From Oscillospiraceae bacterium (GTDB lineage: Bacteria; Bacillota; Clostridia; Christensenellales; QALW01): a stretch of DNA of 64,000 nucleotides. Position 1 is the first letter of the stretch. Each line of letters begins with the position of its first letter. The stretch is taken from NCBI GenBank assembly GCA_022009755.1, contig CP091722.1, forward strand, positions 876,001-940,000, in the 5' to 3' direction. This document shows, one piece after another, positions 19,072 through 27,986 of the stretch. The translations under genes and the position numbers were made by a program. The notes beneath the pieces were generated by a model. It had not been told where the DNA came from and searched no databases. It saw nothing but the letters and a program-made list of their open reading frames with translations.

Positions 19072-19447
19072 CTATTTAGTAGCTTTCTTCTTGCCTGCAA
19101 CGGGCTTTGGGGCCCTTGCGGGTGCGTGCATTCTGCTTGGTGCTCTGACCGCGGACGGGCAGACCCTTGCGATGACGGACACCGCGATAGCAGCCTATTT
19201 CGACAAGCCTCTTGATATTGAGCGATACCTCACGGCGGAGATCACCCTCAACCTTGATATTTTTATCGATGTAATCTCTTAAAAGGTTTACTTCGTCATC
19301 GGTAAGATCCTTTACTCTGGTGTCCGGATTGATTCCGGTAGCCTCAAGTATCTGCTTAGAACGCGCAGGACCGATACCGTATATGCTTCTTATGCCAACT
19401 TCGATACGCTTCTCTCTAGGAAGATCGACTCCGGCGATACGTGCCAT
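19072..19447 (-). CDS. rpsM: 30S ribosomal protein S13, frame broken near the 3' end
   Basis: Restored product 124 residues: MARIAGVDLPREKRIEVGIR, YGIGPARSKQIL, GVRHRKGLPVRGQSTKQNAR. The normal tail GPKPVAGKKKATK is recovered by removing one A from AAA at 19106-19108, so here the error is an insertion. Without it the tail reads a spurious ARCRQEESY. Contacts 23S rRNA and tRNA across the subunit interface. Preceded by a structured leader. Confidence 0.95.
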
Positions 19448-19477
19448 TATTTTTCCCTCCGTAAATATTTTTGGATA

Positions 19478-19617
19478 GATGGTATATGTTAAATCCACGA
19501 ACAAGCATTTCTGCTCAGCCGCGTTCGTTCGGATTTGTTTTCCTTGGGCGTCTGCCCTGATTCAACCGCTTATGCGGGCGGCATTTTCCTGTGTAAACGC
19601 ACCAAACGGCCCAAGGA
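19478..19617 (-). promoter_or_regulatory. Structured leader RNA between rpmJ and rpsM
   Basis: The 197-base gap (the largest within the cluster) can fold on the transcribed strand. TCCTTGGGC (19609-19617) pairs with GCCCAAGGA (19541-19549) enclosing ~59 bases that include the hairpin CCGC-ATAA-GCGG (19567-19578). Directly downstream AAATCC plus ACGAAC pairs with GTTCGT plus GGATTT (two-base bulge) around 19489-19536. The rpsM start follows ~40 bases later. Possible ribosomal-protein autoregulatory site. Confidence 0.5.
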
Positions 19618-19644
19618 TATTCCCTGAGCCTTGATGCACTTTCA

Positions 19645-19761
19645 TCAGCCCTGTCTTTGCTTGTGGCTCTTATCGGCAGAGCAGATCACCATGACCTTGC
19701 CCTTTCTTTTGATCACCTTGCATTTATCGCACATGGGCTTTACGCTCGGTCTAACTTTCAT
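19645..19761 (-). CDS. rpmJ: 50S ribosomal protein L36, zinc-binding type
   Basis: 38 residues: MKVRPSVKPMCDKCKVIKRK then VMVICSADKSHKQRQG, with the CxxC...C...H zinc ligands. The ATG at 19761 has AGGAGGAAG upstream. Sits between infA and rpsM as in most Firmicutes. Frame intact. Confidence 0.96.
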   Translation of the reverse strand: MKVRPSVKPMCDKCKVIKRKGKVMVICSADKSHKQRQG

Positions 19762-19789
19762 TTTGACTTCCTCCTTATAGAAATCGGGA

Positions 19790-20011
19790 TTAACCCTTGC
19801 TTCTCCAAATGATACGGCCCTTGGTAAGATCATACGGGGATATCTCCACCGTAACATGATCGCCCTGGAGCACCTGTATATTGTTCATGCGCAGCTTGCC
19901 GGCAATATGAGCAAGGATTACATGCCCGTTTTCCAGCCTTACCTGAAACACCGCATTGCGCAATGTTTCTTCAACTACGCCGCCTACCTCAATTACATCG
20001 TCCTTCGACAT
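19790..20011 (-). CDS. infA: Translation initiation factor IF-1
   Basis: 73 residues, a single S1-like OB fold: DVIEVGGVVEETLRNAVFQV, LENGHVILAHIAGKLRMNNI, GDHVTVEISPYDLTKGRI. Binds the 30S A site during initiation. Frame intact; in the usual place between the KOW protein/map and rpmJ. Confidence 0.96.
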   Translation of the reverse strand: MSKDDVIEVGGVVEETLRNAVFQVRLENGHVILAHIAGKLRMNNIQVLQGDHVTVEISPYDLTKGRIIWRSKG

Positions 20012-20034
20012 GACTTCACTCCTATTACGCTGGA

Positions 20035-20307
20035 TTAACGCATCGCAGCAGCAAGTGCCGCGCGCACTTCGCTGTCGGAAACGGGTTTGTTCTGCGACAG
20101 CTTTTCGGCTATTCCTTCGGCACGCATCGGCGTGGCCTTCAGATGCTTAAGCCGCTTTTTCTTTGGGTCGGACACGCGCCGGAGATCCCCGTCCGCAATA
20201 AGAACGAAATCCCCCTGACAAACACCTACTATTATATAGTAGCGATCCCTGTCCCTTCCCATAAGGGAAAGTACGATCGTGCCCAAGCTGTAATCCGGTC
20301 GGTTCAA
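20035..20307 (-). CDS. KOW-domain RNA-binding protein (L14e/L27e-like)
   Basis: 90 residues. The first ~45 residues match the KOW module found in many Firmicutes between map and infA (LGTIVLSLMGRDRDRYYIIV, FVLIADGDLRRVSDPKKKRL); the C-terminal half is Ala/Glu-rich. Resembles archaeal/eukaryotic ribosomal L14e-type proteins; its role in bacteria is not established. 12 bases downstream of map. Confidence 0.85.
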   Translation of the reverse strand: MNRPDYSLGTIVLSLMGRDRDRYYIIVGVCQGDFVLIADGDLRRVSDPKKKRLKHLKATPMRAEGIAEKLSQNKPVSDSEVRAALAAAMR

Positions 20308-20318
20308 GCCAGCCTCCT

Positions 20319-21077
20319 TCAGACGGAAACATCCGGAGCCGTAAGAATTACCGGACCTCCATCCACTATTGCAATCGTGTTTTCATAATGTGCGGATGCT
20401 TTACCGTCCACCGTCACCGTTGTCCAATCATCCGAAAGGATCCTGACCTCATCTCTGCCGAGATTTATCATGGGTTCAATAGCCAGCGTCATACCATCGC
20501 AGATACGCAGTCCGTGTCCGGGCTTGCCGTAGTTGGGAATGGACGGGCTTTCATGCAGTTCGATTCCCACACCGTGGCCCGTAAAATCCCTCACAATGCC
20601 GTAGCCATATGGCTTACATATTCCTCAACCGCGTGTCCTATATCCGAAATGCGGTTTCCCTTTACCGCCTGCTTCATGCCGGCATAAAAAGAACCTCTGC
20701 ACACATCGATAAGCTGCTGCTTCTCTTTTGATATATTGCCCACGGCAAAGGTACGCGCCGCATCGGTATGAACCCCTTTATAGTGCACCCCGACATCCAG
20801 CGAAATGATATCCCCTTCCTCCAACACACACTCCGATGACGGAATTCCGTGAATTACCACTTCGTTCTTGGAGGTGCATATTGAGCCGGGAAAACCGCCG
20901 TAGCCTAAAAAGGTCGGATCAGCACCATTGCTTATTATATAACGATGTGCGATTTTATTCAACTCTTTTGTTGTAATTCCGGGACGAATTTCGCTTTAAC
21001 AGCTCTAAAGTGTTATAAAGCAGTCTTCCGCTCTGTACCATCGCCCTGATTGTTTCAAGAGTCTTAATATACAGCAT
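20319..21077 (-). CDS. map: Methionine aminopeptidase type I, frame broken twice
   Basis: Restored product ~252 residues: MLYIKTLETIRAMVQSGRLL, then RPGITTKELNKIAHRYI, NEVVIHGIPS, the metal-binding DVGVHYKGVHTDAARTF, GHGVGIELHESPSIPNYG and AIEPMINLG. Two errors: an extra A at 20995-20997 (correct: LLSEIRPGITT) and a missing A near 20606-20609 (correct: YVSHNGYGIVRDFTGHG). The start ATG overlaps the adk stop region, with AAGGGA upstream. Confidence 0.93.
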
Positions 21078-21079
21078 TT

Positions 21080-21699
21080 TTATCCCTTGAGCTTCCCGAG
21101 GCAATCTGCGAAAACCTCTTGGATATCGCGGTTGCCGTCAACATTTATCAGCTTGCCGCAAGCGGAGTAAAACTCTATAAGCGGCGCCGTCTGCCTGTTA
21201 TATACCTCAAGCCGCTTTGTCACCGTTTCAACATTATCGTCCTTGCGGGTTATAAGTCCGTCGCCGCAGGCGGGACAGCTTTCATCCTCAAGAGTGTTTA
21301 TGTGATAGGTGCCTCCGCAGGACGGGCAGCATCTTCGCCCGCAAAGCCTATCCCGCAGAATGTTCTGATCAATATCAATATTAAGCGCAACATCAATATC
21401 CACCATATCCGCAAGGGCTTCTGCCTGAGGCAGTGTACGCGGAAGCCGTCCAGAAGAAAACCGTTTTTGCAATCCTCCTTTTTCAGGCGGTCGCACACGA
21501 TCTCCAGTGTCAGCTCATCCGGAACAAGCATGCCTTTGTCAATATATTCCTTAGCCCGCACTCCCACGGGGGTACCCTCCCTGATATTCTCACGGAAGAT
21601 ATCCCCTGTTGAAATGTGCGGAATGTTAAGTTCCTTTGAGAGCTTTATTGCCTGTGTACCCTTGCCCGCTCCCGGGGCGCCTAACAAAATGATTCTCAT
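21080..21699 (-). CDS. adk: Adenylate kinase with zinc-binding LID, frame broken once
   Basis: Restored product 206 residues: P-loop LLGAPGAGKGTQA, HISTGDIFRENI, LLDGFPRTLPQAEAL (recovered across the break), and a LID with CCPSCGGTYH...CPACGDGL that holds zinc as in other Gram-positives. One C is missing at 21440-21442. Balances adenine nucleotides. Between secY and map, the standard spc-operon end. Confidence 0.95.
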
Positions 21700-21708
21700 T
21701 CTTTATCC

Positions 21709-23015
21709 TCAATCCAGGAAGCCCTTATAGTGATTCATCACCATCTGGGACTCCAGCTGCTTAACCATCTCGATGGATACGCTTACCATTATCAGAATAC
21801 CGGTGGTTCCGAAGGTGAGCGCAAGATTAAGTATCGCGTTCATGTTCTCGACCTGAGAGATATTCATAATAGCGGAAACTATCATCGGGATAACGGAAAT
21901 AACCGCAAGATAGATACCGGAGAACAGCGTCAGTCTGCGATTGACCTTCTTGAGGTAATCGGCAGTGGGCTTACCGGGACGGATGCCCTGAATAAGCCGC
22001 CGTACTTCTGGATATCGTTTGCCGTCTCCTCCGGATTGAAGGAAATGGACGAATAGAAAAACGCAAATGCCACTATCAGCACCACGCTGACCGCTGCATA
22101 CACCCATGTTCCGCTTCCCAGCCAGTTGCGATAGAATGTTGCAAAAGGAGTATTACTCCAGAACATCTGAATCAGAATGGACGGGAATGTCATGAATGCC
22201 ATGGCAAAGATCAGAGGCAGCACGCCCGCGCCATTGGGCTTTATGGGCATATAAGTGCTTGCGCCGCCGTAAACCTTACGCCCGGTAACACGCTTTGCAT
22301 ACTGAACCGGAATTCTTCTCTCGCCCAGCTCAACTATAACGATTACAACAATGATTGCCGCAATAGCAATTACTATCGGGATCAGATACCACCACATACG
22401 GGCATCCTTTGTTGCAACTTGGATGTAGCTTGCAACAGCTGAGGGCAGGCGGGAAACGATACCGATGAATATAAGCAGCGAAATTCCGTTGCCTATGCCG
22501 CGTTCGGTTATGCGTTCACCGATCCAAATTGCCAGCGCCGAGCCGGCAGAAAGCACCACGCCGATTACGATGTAGCAGAACCACGCCATATTCTGATAGC
22601 CGGAAACTATTGCACCGTTAAGCGAAACGCAGATACCTATTGATTGAATAAGAGCAAGAGCGATGGAAGAATAACGGGTAATCTTATTGATCTTCCTCTG
22701 TCCCTCCGGTCCCTCCTTCTGCATAGCCTGCAGCTTCGGGCTTACTACTGCCAAAAGCTGCAGGATAATGGAAGCATTGATGTAGGGGCTTATACCCATA
22801 GCCATAAAGGTGTAGTTCGCAAGCGAACCGCCGGTTATAACATCAATCATTGAAAGCAGGCCGTTGTTGCCGACCGCCTCCTTCGTGAAATTGGTGTTGA
22901 TAAACGGTGTGGGAATATAGCAGCACAGACGGAAAACCAAAAGCATGAATAATGTATAAAGAATCTTTTTGCGAAGGTCTTTGATCTTGAACGCATTTTT
23001 GATAGTCTCAAACAT
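21709..23015 (-). CDS. secY: Preprotein translocase subunit SecY, frame broken once
   Basis: Restored product 435 residues with ten membrane segments. Landmarks: FRLCCYIPTPFIN, GGSLANYTFMAMGISPYINA, ERITERGIGNGISLLIF, VVIVELGERRIPVQYAKR, FFYSSISFNPEETANDI and after the break QGIRPGKPTADYLKKVN. One T is missing at 21994-21995 (correct: KYGGFIQGIRPG). Its ATG overlaps the rplO stop by one base (TAATG). Confidence 0.95.
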
Positions 23016-23461
23016 TATCCGATCACCTCAGCCTTTCCTCCGTTAGCCTCAATTTTTTCTTTGGCTGCAGAGGTAAAGCCGGCAGCCTGAACAGTGAGGC
23101 TCTTTGTAAAATCGCCGTTGCCAAGAATCTTTACTCCGTCTTTTTCCAGTTTACGAACGATGCCCGTGGAAACCAGAAGTTCGGGAGTAACCACCGTACC
23201 GTTGTCAAAGCCTTCCAATTCGGCAATATTCACAATGGAGTACACCTTACCCCACTTGTTGTGAAAGCCTCTCTTGGGGATTCTTCTGATCAGCGGAAGC
23301 TGACCGCCCTCAAAGCCGGGACGAACGCCGCCGCCGCTGCGGGCCCACTGACCCTTGTGACCCTTACCGGAGGTCTTACCGGTTCCGCTGCCCACGCCTC
23401 TGCCCAAGCGCTTCGGCGCACGCGTAGCGCCCTCTGCGGGCTGTAACTCGTGTAATTTCAT
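23015..23461 (-). CDS. rplO: 50S ribosomal protein L15
   Basis: 148 residues, intact: MKLHELQPAEGATRAPKRLG, GRGVGSGTGKTSGKGHKGQ, GFEGGQLPLIRRIPKRGF. Gly/Lys-rich N-terminal arm penetrates 23S rRNA. Coupled to secY by a one-base overlap. Confidence 0.97.
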   Translation of the reverse strand: MKLHELQPAEGATRAPKRLGRGVGSGTGKTSGKGHKGQWARSGGGVRPGFEGGQLPLIRRIPKRGFHNKWGKVYSIVNIAELEGFDNGTVVTPELLVSTGIVRKLEKDGVKILGNGDFTKSLTVQAAGFTSAAKEKIEANGGKAEVIG

Positions 23462-23473
23462 TTTCGCACCTCC

Positions 23474-23650
23474 TTAGTCAACTTCTTCAACACTTACAAG
23501 GTGTTTGATTTTGAAAATCATTCCGCGCATTGCCGCGTTATCCTGCTTGATAACGCTGGAACGGATCTTGGTCAGTCCAAGAGCCTTGGCAGTGGCGATC
23601 TGATCCTGCTTACGGCCTATAAGGCTTTTCTGTAAAGTAATCTTCAACAT
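23474..23650 (-). CDS. rpmD: 50S ribosomal protein L30
   Basis: 58 residues: MLKITLQKSLIGRKQDQIAT, AKALGLTKIRSSVIKQDN. ATG 23650 has AAGGAGGCGG upstream; longer in-frame reading upstream overlaps rpsE and is not used. Frame intact. Confidence 0.96.
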   Translation of the reverse strand: MLKITLQKSLIGRKQDQIATAKALGLTKIRSSVIKQDNAAMRGMIFKIKHLVSVEEVD

Positions 23651-23663
23651 AGCCGCCGCCTCC

Positions 23664-24164
23664 TTAACCCATAATTTCTTCGCTGGTCTTGCCGCGCAGA
23701 CGGGCAAAATCCTCCGCATTCTTAAGGGACTTCAGGCCCTCAAGAGCAGCCTTTACGCTGTTTGCCGGATTGTTCGAGCCGTGGCACTTTGTGCGGATGT
23801 CACGGATGCCGGCCATTTCGATAACCGCACGGACGCTGCCGCCGGCAATAACGCCGGTTCCTTCGGGTGCCGGCATCAGCAGAACGCTGGACTTGCCGAA
23901 CTTACCGATTGCCTCGTGCGGAATGGTGGTTCCGCAGGTGGAGATGCAGACGATATTCTTCTTGGCATCCTCAGTCGCCTTACGGATAGCCTCCTGGAAT
24001 TCCACTGCCTTGCCCAGACCTACGCCGACATGTCCGTTGCCGTCGCCAACCACGACAAGAGCCGCCATACGCATGGTGCGTCCGCCCTTAACGGTTTTGG
24101 CAACACGGTTCATGGAAACAAGCTTTTCCTTCAGGTCTAAAGTTTTAGGGTCGATGTTTGCCAT
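23664..24164 (-). CDS. rpsE: 30S ribosomal protein S5
   Basis: 166 residues: SMNRVAKTVKGGRTMRMAAL, VVVGDGNGHVGVGLGKAVEF, PEGTGVIAGGSVRAVIEMAG. Involved in decoding accuracy and mRNA helicase activity of the 30S. ATG 24164 follows GGAGGAAAAAATAAAA; the open frame upstream overlaps rplR and is a shadow. Confidence 0.97.
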   Translation of the reverse strand: MANIDPKTLDLKEKLVSMNRVAKTVKGGRTMRMAALVVVGDGNGHVGVGLGKAVEFQEAIRKATEDAKKNIVCISTCGTTIPHEAIGKFGKSSVLLMPAPEGTGVIAGGSVRAVIEMAGIRDIRTKCHGSNNPANSVKAALEGLKSLKNAEDFARLRGKTSEEIMG

Positions 24165-24183
24165 TTTTATTTTTTCCTCCCTA

Positions 24184-24552
24184 TCAGAATTCCAGACCGG
24201 CTTCTCTTGCACCGGCTGCAACGGAAGCAACTCTTCCGGTGTAAACATAACCGCCGCGGTCAAAAACGACCTCCTTGATGCCCTTGTCGGCAGCACGCTG
24301 TGCAGCGAGCTTGCCAACCAGCGCAGCGGCCTCGGTCTTGGTCATCTCGGCAACCTGTGCCTTGATCTCCGGCTCCATGGTAGAAGCGGAAACAAGTGTA
24401 TTGCCAGCAACATCATCGATTATCTGAACATAGATGTTGTTAAGGCTGCGGTATACACAGAATCTCGGTCTCTCGGCAGTGCCGGAGAGCTTTTTGCGAA
24501 CACGCGCATGTCTTGCCAGACGGTCGGTATTTTTATCTCTCTTTGTAATCAT
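24184..24552 (-). CDS. rplR: 50S ribosomal protein L18
   Basis: 122 residues, intact: KNTDRLARHARVRKKLSGTA, RPRFCVYRSLNNIYVQIID, VVFDRGGYVYTGRVASVAAG. Binds 5S rRNA with L5. Between rplF and rpsE. Confidence 0.97.
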   Translation of the reverse strand: MITKRDKNTDRLARHARVRKKLSGTAERPRFCVYRSLNNIYVQIIDDVAGNTLVSASTMEPEIKAQVAEMTKTEAAALVGKLAAQRAADKGIKEVVFDRGGYVYTGRVASVAAGAREAGLEF

Positions 24553-24574
24553 ATCTGCTTGCCTCCCTTTCTAC

Positions 24575-25117
24575 TTATTTCTTACCGGTCTTACCCTCTT
24601 TGATGGCGATGTATTCGCCCTCATAGCGGATGCCCTTGCCGTGATACGGCTCCGGCGCTCTTACCGAGCGGATGTCGGCGGCCAGCTGACCCACCAGCTG
24701 CTTATCAGTACCGCTGACTACTATCTTGTTCTGAGCAGGAACATCAATGGTCAGGCCTGCCGGCTCTTCAATCTCAACGGGATGAGAGTAGCCGACGGTC
24801 AGAACCAGCTTCTTGCCCTGCTTTGCAGCACGGTATCCGACGCCCTGTATCTCCAACGCCTTGGTGAAGCCTTCGGTAACGCCGGTCACCATGTTGTGAA
24901 GCAGGGAACGAGTCAGACCATGGAGGGAGCGCTGAAGCTTTGCATCGCCGTGACGAAGCACATGAACCACGCCATCCTCCTGCTGGAAATTGATTTCGTG
25001 ACTGAATTTCTGTGTAAGCGTGCCCTTGGGGCCCTTAACGGTAACGGTGTTGTCGTCAGCAACCGTAACCGTAACACCGGCGGGAATACTTACAGGCATT
25101 CTTCCTATTCTTGACAT
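24575..25117 (-). CDS. rplF: 50S ribosomal protein L6
   Basis: 180 residues, intact, two L6 repeats: MSRIGRMPVSIPAGVTVTV, VKGPKGTLTQKFSHEI, and GTDKQLVGQLAADIRSVRAP then YHGKGIRYEGEYIAIKEGKT. Sits near the sarcin-ricin/GTPase region of the 50S. Confidence 0.97.
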   Translation of the reverse strand: MSRIGRMPVSIPAGVTVTVADDNTVTVKGPKGTLTQKFSHEINFQQEDGVVHVLRHGDAKLQRSLHGLTRSLLHNMVTGVTEGFTKALEIQGVGYRAAKQGKKLVLTVGYSHPVEIEEPAGLTIDVPAQNKIVVSGTDKQLVGQLAADIRSVRAPEPYHGKGIRYEGEYIAIKEGKTGKK

Positions 25118-25137
25118 AATTAAACCTCCGTATTTCC

Positions 25138-25536
25138 TTACCAGATGTAGGCGAGCACTTCACCGCCGACATTGGCCTTGCGGGCCTCCTTGTCGGTCAT
25201 AACACCCTTGGAGGTGGAGATAAGAGCAATGCCCATACCGCCCAGAACCTTGGGAAGCTCCTCGCACTTGGCATAATGTCTCAGACCGGGAGAGCTTATT
25301 CTCTTCATGCCCGAGATAACCTTTTCGTTGTTCGCGCCGTACTTGAGGGTGATGCGAATCGTGCCCTGTACGCCGTCATCTATGATTTCCACGCCCTTAA
25401 TGAAGCCCTCGGTAAGAAGTATCTGCGCAATTGACTTCTTCATATTGGAGGCGGGGATGTCTACTGTTGCATGCTTGGCCACCAGAGCGTTTCTGATTCT
25501 GGTGAGCATATCAGCTATAGGATCTGTAACGACCAT
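25138..25536 (-). CDS. rpsH: 30S ribosomal protein S8
   Basis: 132 residues, intact: DPIADMLTRIRNALVAKHAT, MKRISSPGLRHYAKCEELP, GMGIALISTSKGVMTDKEAR. Central-domain 16S binder; in E. coli the repressor of the spc operon. Confidence 0.97.
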   Translation of the reverse strand: MVVTDPIADMLTRIRNALVAKHATVDIPASNMKKSIAQILLTEGFIKGVEIIDDGVQGTIRITLKYGANNEKVISGMKRISSPGLRHYAKCEELPKVLGGMGIALISTSKGVMTDKEARKANVGGEVLAYIW

Positions 25537-25559
25537 GGATTTTTCCTCCTTAAAATATT

Positions 25560-25744
25560 TTACCAGCTTGCCTTCTTAACTCCGGGGAGCTGGCCCTTGT
25601 AAGCCAATTCTCTGAAGCAGATACGGCAGATTCCGTACTTACGGAGCACGGAATGCGGGCGTCCGCAGATACTGCAACGGGTGTAAGCCCTCGTTGAAAA
25701 CTTGGGAGTTGCCTGCTGCTTGTTGATCATACTTTCTTTGCCAT
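25560..25744 (-). CDS. rpsN: 30S ribosomal protein S14 type Z, frame broken near the start
   Basis: Restored product 61 residues, the exact type Z length: MAKKSMINKQQATPKFSTRA then CSICGRPHSVLRKYGICRIC (zinc CxxC x2) and ELAYKGQLPGVKKASW. One A is missing at 25733-25735 after the fourth codon. The ATG at 25744 has GGAGGGAT upstream. Without the correction no plausible start exists. Confidence 0.94.
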
Positions 25745-25767
25745 GACTTTTTATATCCTCCCTTTCA

Positions 25768-26307
25768 TTAAGAGCTGAACGGCATGCCCATAAGTCTGAG
25801 CAGCTCCTTGGCTTCCTCATCGGTTTTGGCAGTGGTAACAAATACGATATCCATGCCTCTTACCTTGTCGATCTTGTCATACTCGATCTCGGGGAATATC
25901 AGCTGCTCCTTTACGCCCAGAGCATAGTTGCCGCGGCCGTCAAAGCAGTTGCCGTTGATGCCGTGGAAGTCACGGATACGCGGAATTGCAATGTTTATAA
26001 GCTTATCGGCAAACTCATACATTCTGTCGCCGCGGAGGGTTACCTTCGCGCCGATGTTCATGCCCTCACGAACCTTGAAGTTCGCAACGGATTTCTTCGC
26101 CTTGGTAACATAGGGCTTCTGACCGGAAATGGTGGCAAGCTCGTTTACCGCAGCTTCAAACTTCTTGGCGTCGTCCTTAACGTCGCCCAGACCCATGTTG
26201 ATCACGATCTTTACAAGAGAAGGGATTTCGTTTACATTCTTGTAGCCGAACTTCTGCTGCATAGCCGGAGCGATCTGAGAAACATATTTATCCTTTAATC
26301 TAGCCAA
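25768..26307 (-). CDS. rplE: 50S ribosomal protein L5
   Basis: 179 residues, intact: KYVSQIAPAMQQKFGYKNVN, ITGQKPYVTKAKKSVANFK-like ISGQKPYVTKAKKSVANFKV, RGDRMYEFADKLINIAIPRI, DFHGINGNCFDGRGNYALGV. Binds 5S rRNA and P-site tRNA. Confidence 0.97.
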   Translation of the reverse strand: MARLKDKYVSQIAPAMQQKFGYKNVNEIPSLVKIVINMGLGDVKDDAKKFEAAVNELATISGQKPYVTKAKKSVANFKVREGMNIGAKVTLRGDRMYEFADKLINIAIPRIRDFHGINGNCFDGRGNYALGVKEQLIFPEIEYDKIDKVRGMDIVFVTTAKTDEEAKELLRLMGMPFSS

Positions 26308-26326
26308 TGTAATTTCCTCCCTTCAA

Positions 26327-26669
26327 TTATTTGTCAAGGCTTGCGCCGCACTTACGGCAAACGCGGGTCTTTACGACCTTGCCGTTCTCGCCGGCTTCAA
26401 CCTTGTACGCAACGCGGACGGCCTTGTCGCACTTGGGGCAGATCACCATTACATTGGAAGCGTCAAACGCCGCCTCCTGCTGAATGCGTCCGCCGGGCTG
26501 GCCGGCCTTGCGCGGTTTAACATGCTTGGTAACCATGTTGATGCCCTTAACAACGATTTTGTTGTCCTTGGGCAGCACGCGGAGAACCTCGCCCTTGTTT
26601 GATGTTTGCTGTCTCGTTCTTGTACTTACCGGTAATAACCAGTACGGTATCGCCCTTTTTGATCTTCAT
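26327..26669 (-). CDS. rplX: 50S ribosomal protein L24 with zinc-ribbon tail, frame broken once
   Basis: Restored product ~113 residues: KOW start MKIKKGDTVLVITGKYKNET, then LPKDNKIVVKGINMVTKHVK. The C-terminal half adds CPKC...CRKC, the zinc-binding form of L24. The frames join if one G is removed from GGG at 26592-26594 (or two bases are added); the exact residues at the junction are uncertain. ATG 26669 has AAGGAGGTG upstream. Assembly initiator of the 50S. Confidence 0.92.
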
Positions 26670-26684
26670 AATCAAGGCACCTCC

Positions 26685-27053
26685 TTACAGTACTTCGGGA
26701 GCCAGCGATATGATTTTCATGTAATCCTTATCACGGAGCTCACGAGCGATAGGCCCAAAAATACGAGTGCCTCTGGGCATTTTCTGATCATTGATAATAA
26801 CTGCGGCATTGTCGTCAAATCTGATGTATGTGCCGTCGGGTCTGCGCAGCGGCTTTACCGTACGCACGATAACAGCCTTGACAACATCGCCCTTTTTAAC
26901 AACGCCGCCGGGCGTTGCGGTCTTAACCGAAGCAACAATTACATCACCAATGCTTCCGCAACGACGGAAAGATCCGCCGAGCACACGAATGCACATGATT
27001 TCTTTTGCGCCGGTATTGTCAGCCACCTTTAAGCGAGTCTGTGGTTGAATCAT
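26685..27053 (-). CDS. rplN: 50S ribosomal protein L14
   Basis: 122 residues, intact: MIQPQTRLKVADNTGAKEIM, CIRVLGGSFRRCGSIGDVIV, and C-terminal RELRDKDYMKIISLAPEVL. Lies at the subunit interface; binding site of RsfS. First of the rplN-rplX-rplE run. Confidence 0.97.
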   Translation of the reverse strand: MIQPQTRLKVADNTGAKEIMCIRVLGGSFRRCGSIGDVIVASVKTATPGGVVKKGDVVKAVIVRTVKPLRRPDGTYIRFDDNAAVIINDQKMPRGTRIFGPIARELRDKDYMKIISLAPEVL

Positions 27054-27082
27054 ATAATGTGCCTCCTTTCAGCATCAGTGGA

Positions 27083-27337
27083 TTATTTTGCTTTCTCCAC
27101 TATTTCGACCAATCTCCATCTTTTGTCCTTGCTAATGGGACGAGTTTCCATAATGCGCACGCGATCGCCGATGCCGCATTCGTTGTTCTCGTCATGTGCC
27201 TTGAATTTCGTGGTGCGGTTAACGGTCTTGCCGTAAAGAGGATGAAGAACCTTGTCTTTCACCGCAACTACAATGGTTTTATCCATCTTGTCGCTTACGA
27301 CTACGCCCACTCTTGACTTACGATAATTTCTTTCCAT
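27083..27337 (-). CDS. rpsQ: 30S ribosomal protein S17
   Basis: 84 residues: MERNYRKSRVGVVVSDKMDK, TIVVAVKDKVLHPLYGKTVN, ECGIGDRVRIMETRPISKDK. ATG 27337 follows GAGGAGAACTTAGTG; the open frame upstream is not used. OB-fold 16S binder. Confidence 0.96.
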   Translation of the reverse strand: MERNYRKSRVGVVVSDKMDKTIVVAVKDKVLHPLYGKTVNRTTKFKAHDENNECGIGDRVRIMETRPISKDKRWRLVEIVEKAK

Positions 27338-27353
27338 CACTAAGTTCTCCTCC

Positions 27354-27551
27354 TCAGCCGTTGAGCTCTTGCTCGCGGATGATCGTCTGAATACGAGCAA
27401 TCTCTTTTTTGCATACGCTGATCTGCTTGGGATTAGCCAGCTGTCCGGTAGCGTTCTGGAATCTCAGGTTGAAAAGCTCACTTTTGAGCTCCTTAAGCTG
27501 TGCATTCAGCTCCTGTGATGTTTTATCTCTCAGCTTTTTGGTATCCTTCAT
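27354..27551 (-). CDS. rpmC: 50S ribosomal protein L29
   Basis: 65 residues, two-helix protein: MKDTKKLRDKTSQELNAQLK, ELFNLRFQNATGQLANPKQI. Its ATG overlaps the rplP stop (ATGA), so translation is coupled. Near the tunnel exit; docks SRP and trigger factor. Confidence 0.96.
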   Translation of the reverse strand: MKDTKKLRDKTSQELNAQLKELKSELFNLRFQNATGQLANPKQISVCKKEIARIQTIIREQELNG

Positions 27552-27985
27552 TGAGCATCACCCTCCTGCGAATCAAAATCGCTCTTCTTTACAAACTTGC
27601 ATTTGCAGGGAAGCTTGTGCATTGCAAGACGGAGAGCCTCGCGAGCGTCGGCCTCGGGAACGCCGCCCATCTCAAAGAGAACTCTGCCCGGCTTAACAAC
27701 CGCCACCCAGTACTCGGGGGAACCTTTACCGCTGCCCATTCGGGTCTCGGCCGGCTTAGCCGTAACCGGCTTATCCGGGAAGATCTTGGTCCAAACCTGA
27801 CCCTGACGCTTTACATATCTGGTCATTGCAACACGGGCCGCCTCGATCTGCTCGGCAGTGATCCAGCAAGGCTCGGTAGCCATAAGACCGAAATCACCGT
27901 AAGCAACGAAATTGCCGCGCTGCGCCTTGCCCTTCATACGGCCGCGGAAAACGCGTCTGCGCTTAACTCTTTTAGGCATTAACAT
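27548..27985 (-). CDS. rplP: 50S ribosomal protein L16
   Basis: 145 residues: MLMPKRVKRRRVFRGRMKGK, GDFGLMATEPCWITAEQIEA, GSGKGSPEYWVAVVKPGRVL. ATG 27985 is set by homology with GGAGGCAAGC upstream. Organises the A-site tRNA region of the 50S. Confidence 0.97.
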   Translation of the reverse strand: MLMPKRVKRRRVFRGRMKGKAQRGNFVAYGDFGLMATEPCWITAEQIEAARVAMTRYVKRQGQVWTKIFPDKPVTAKPAETRMGSGKGSPEYWVAVVKPGRVLFEMGGVPEADAREALRLAMHKLPCKCKFVKKSDFDSQEGDAQ

Positions 27986-27986
27986 A

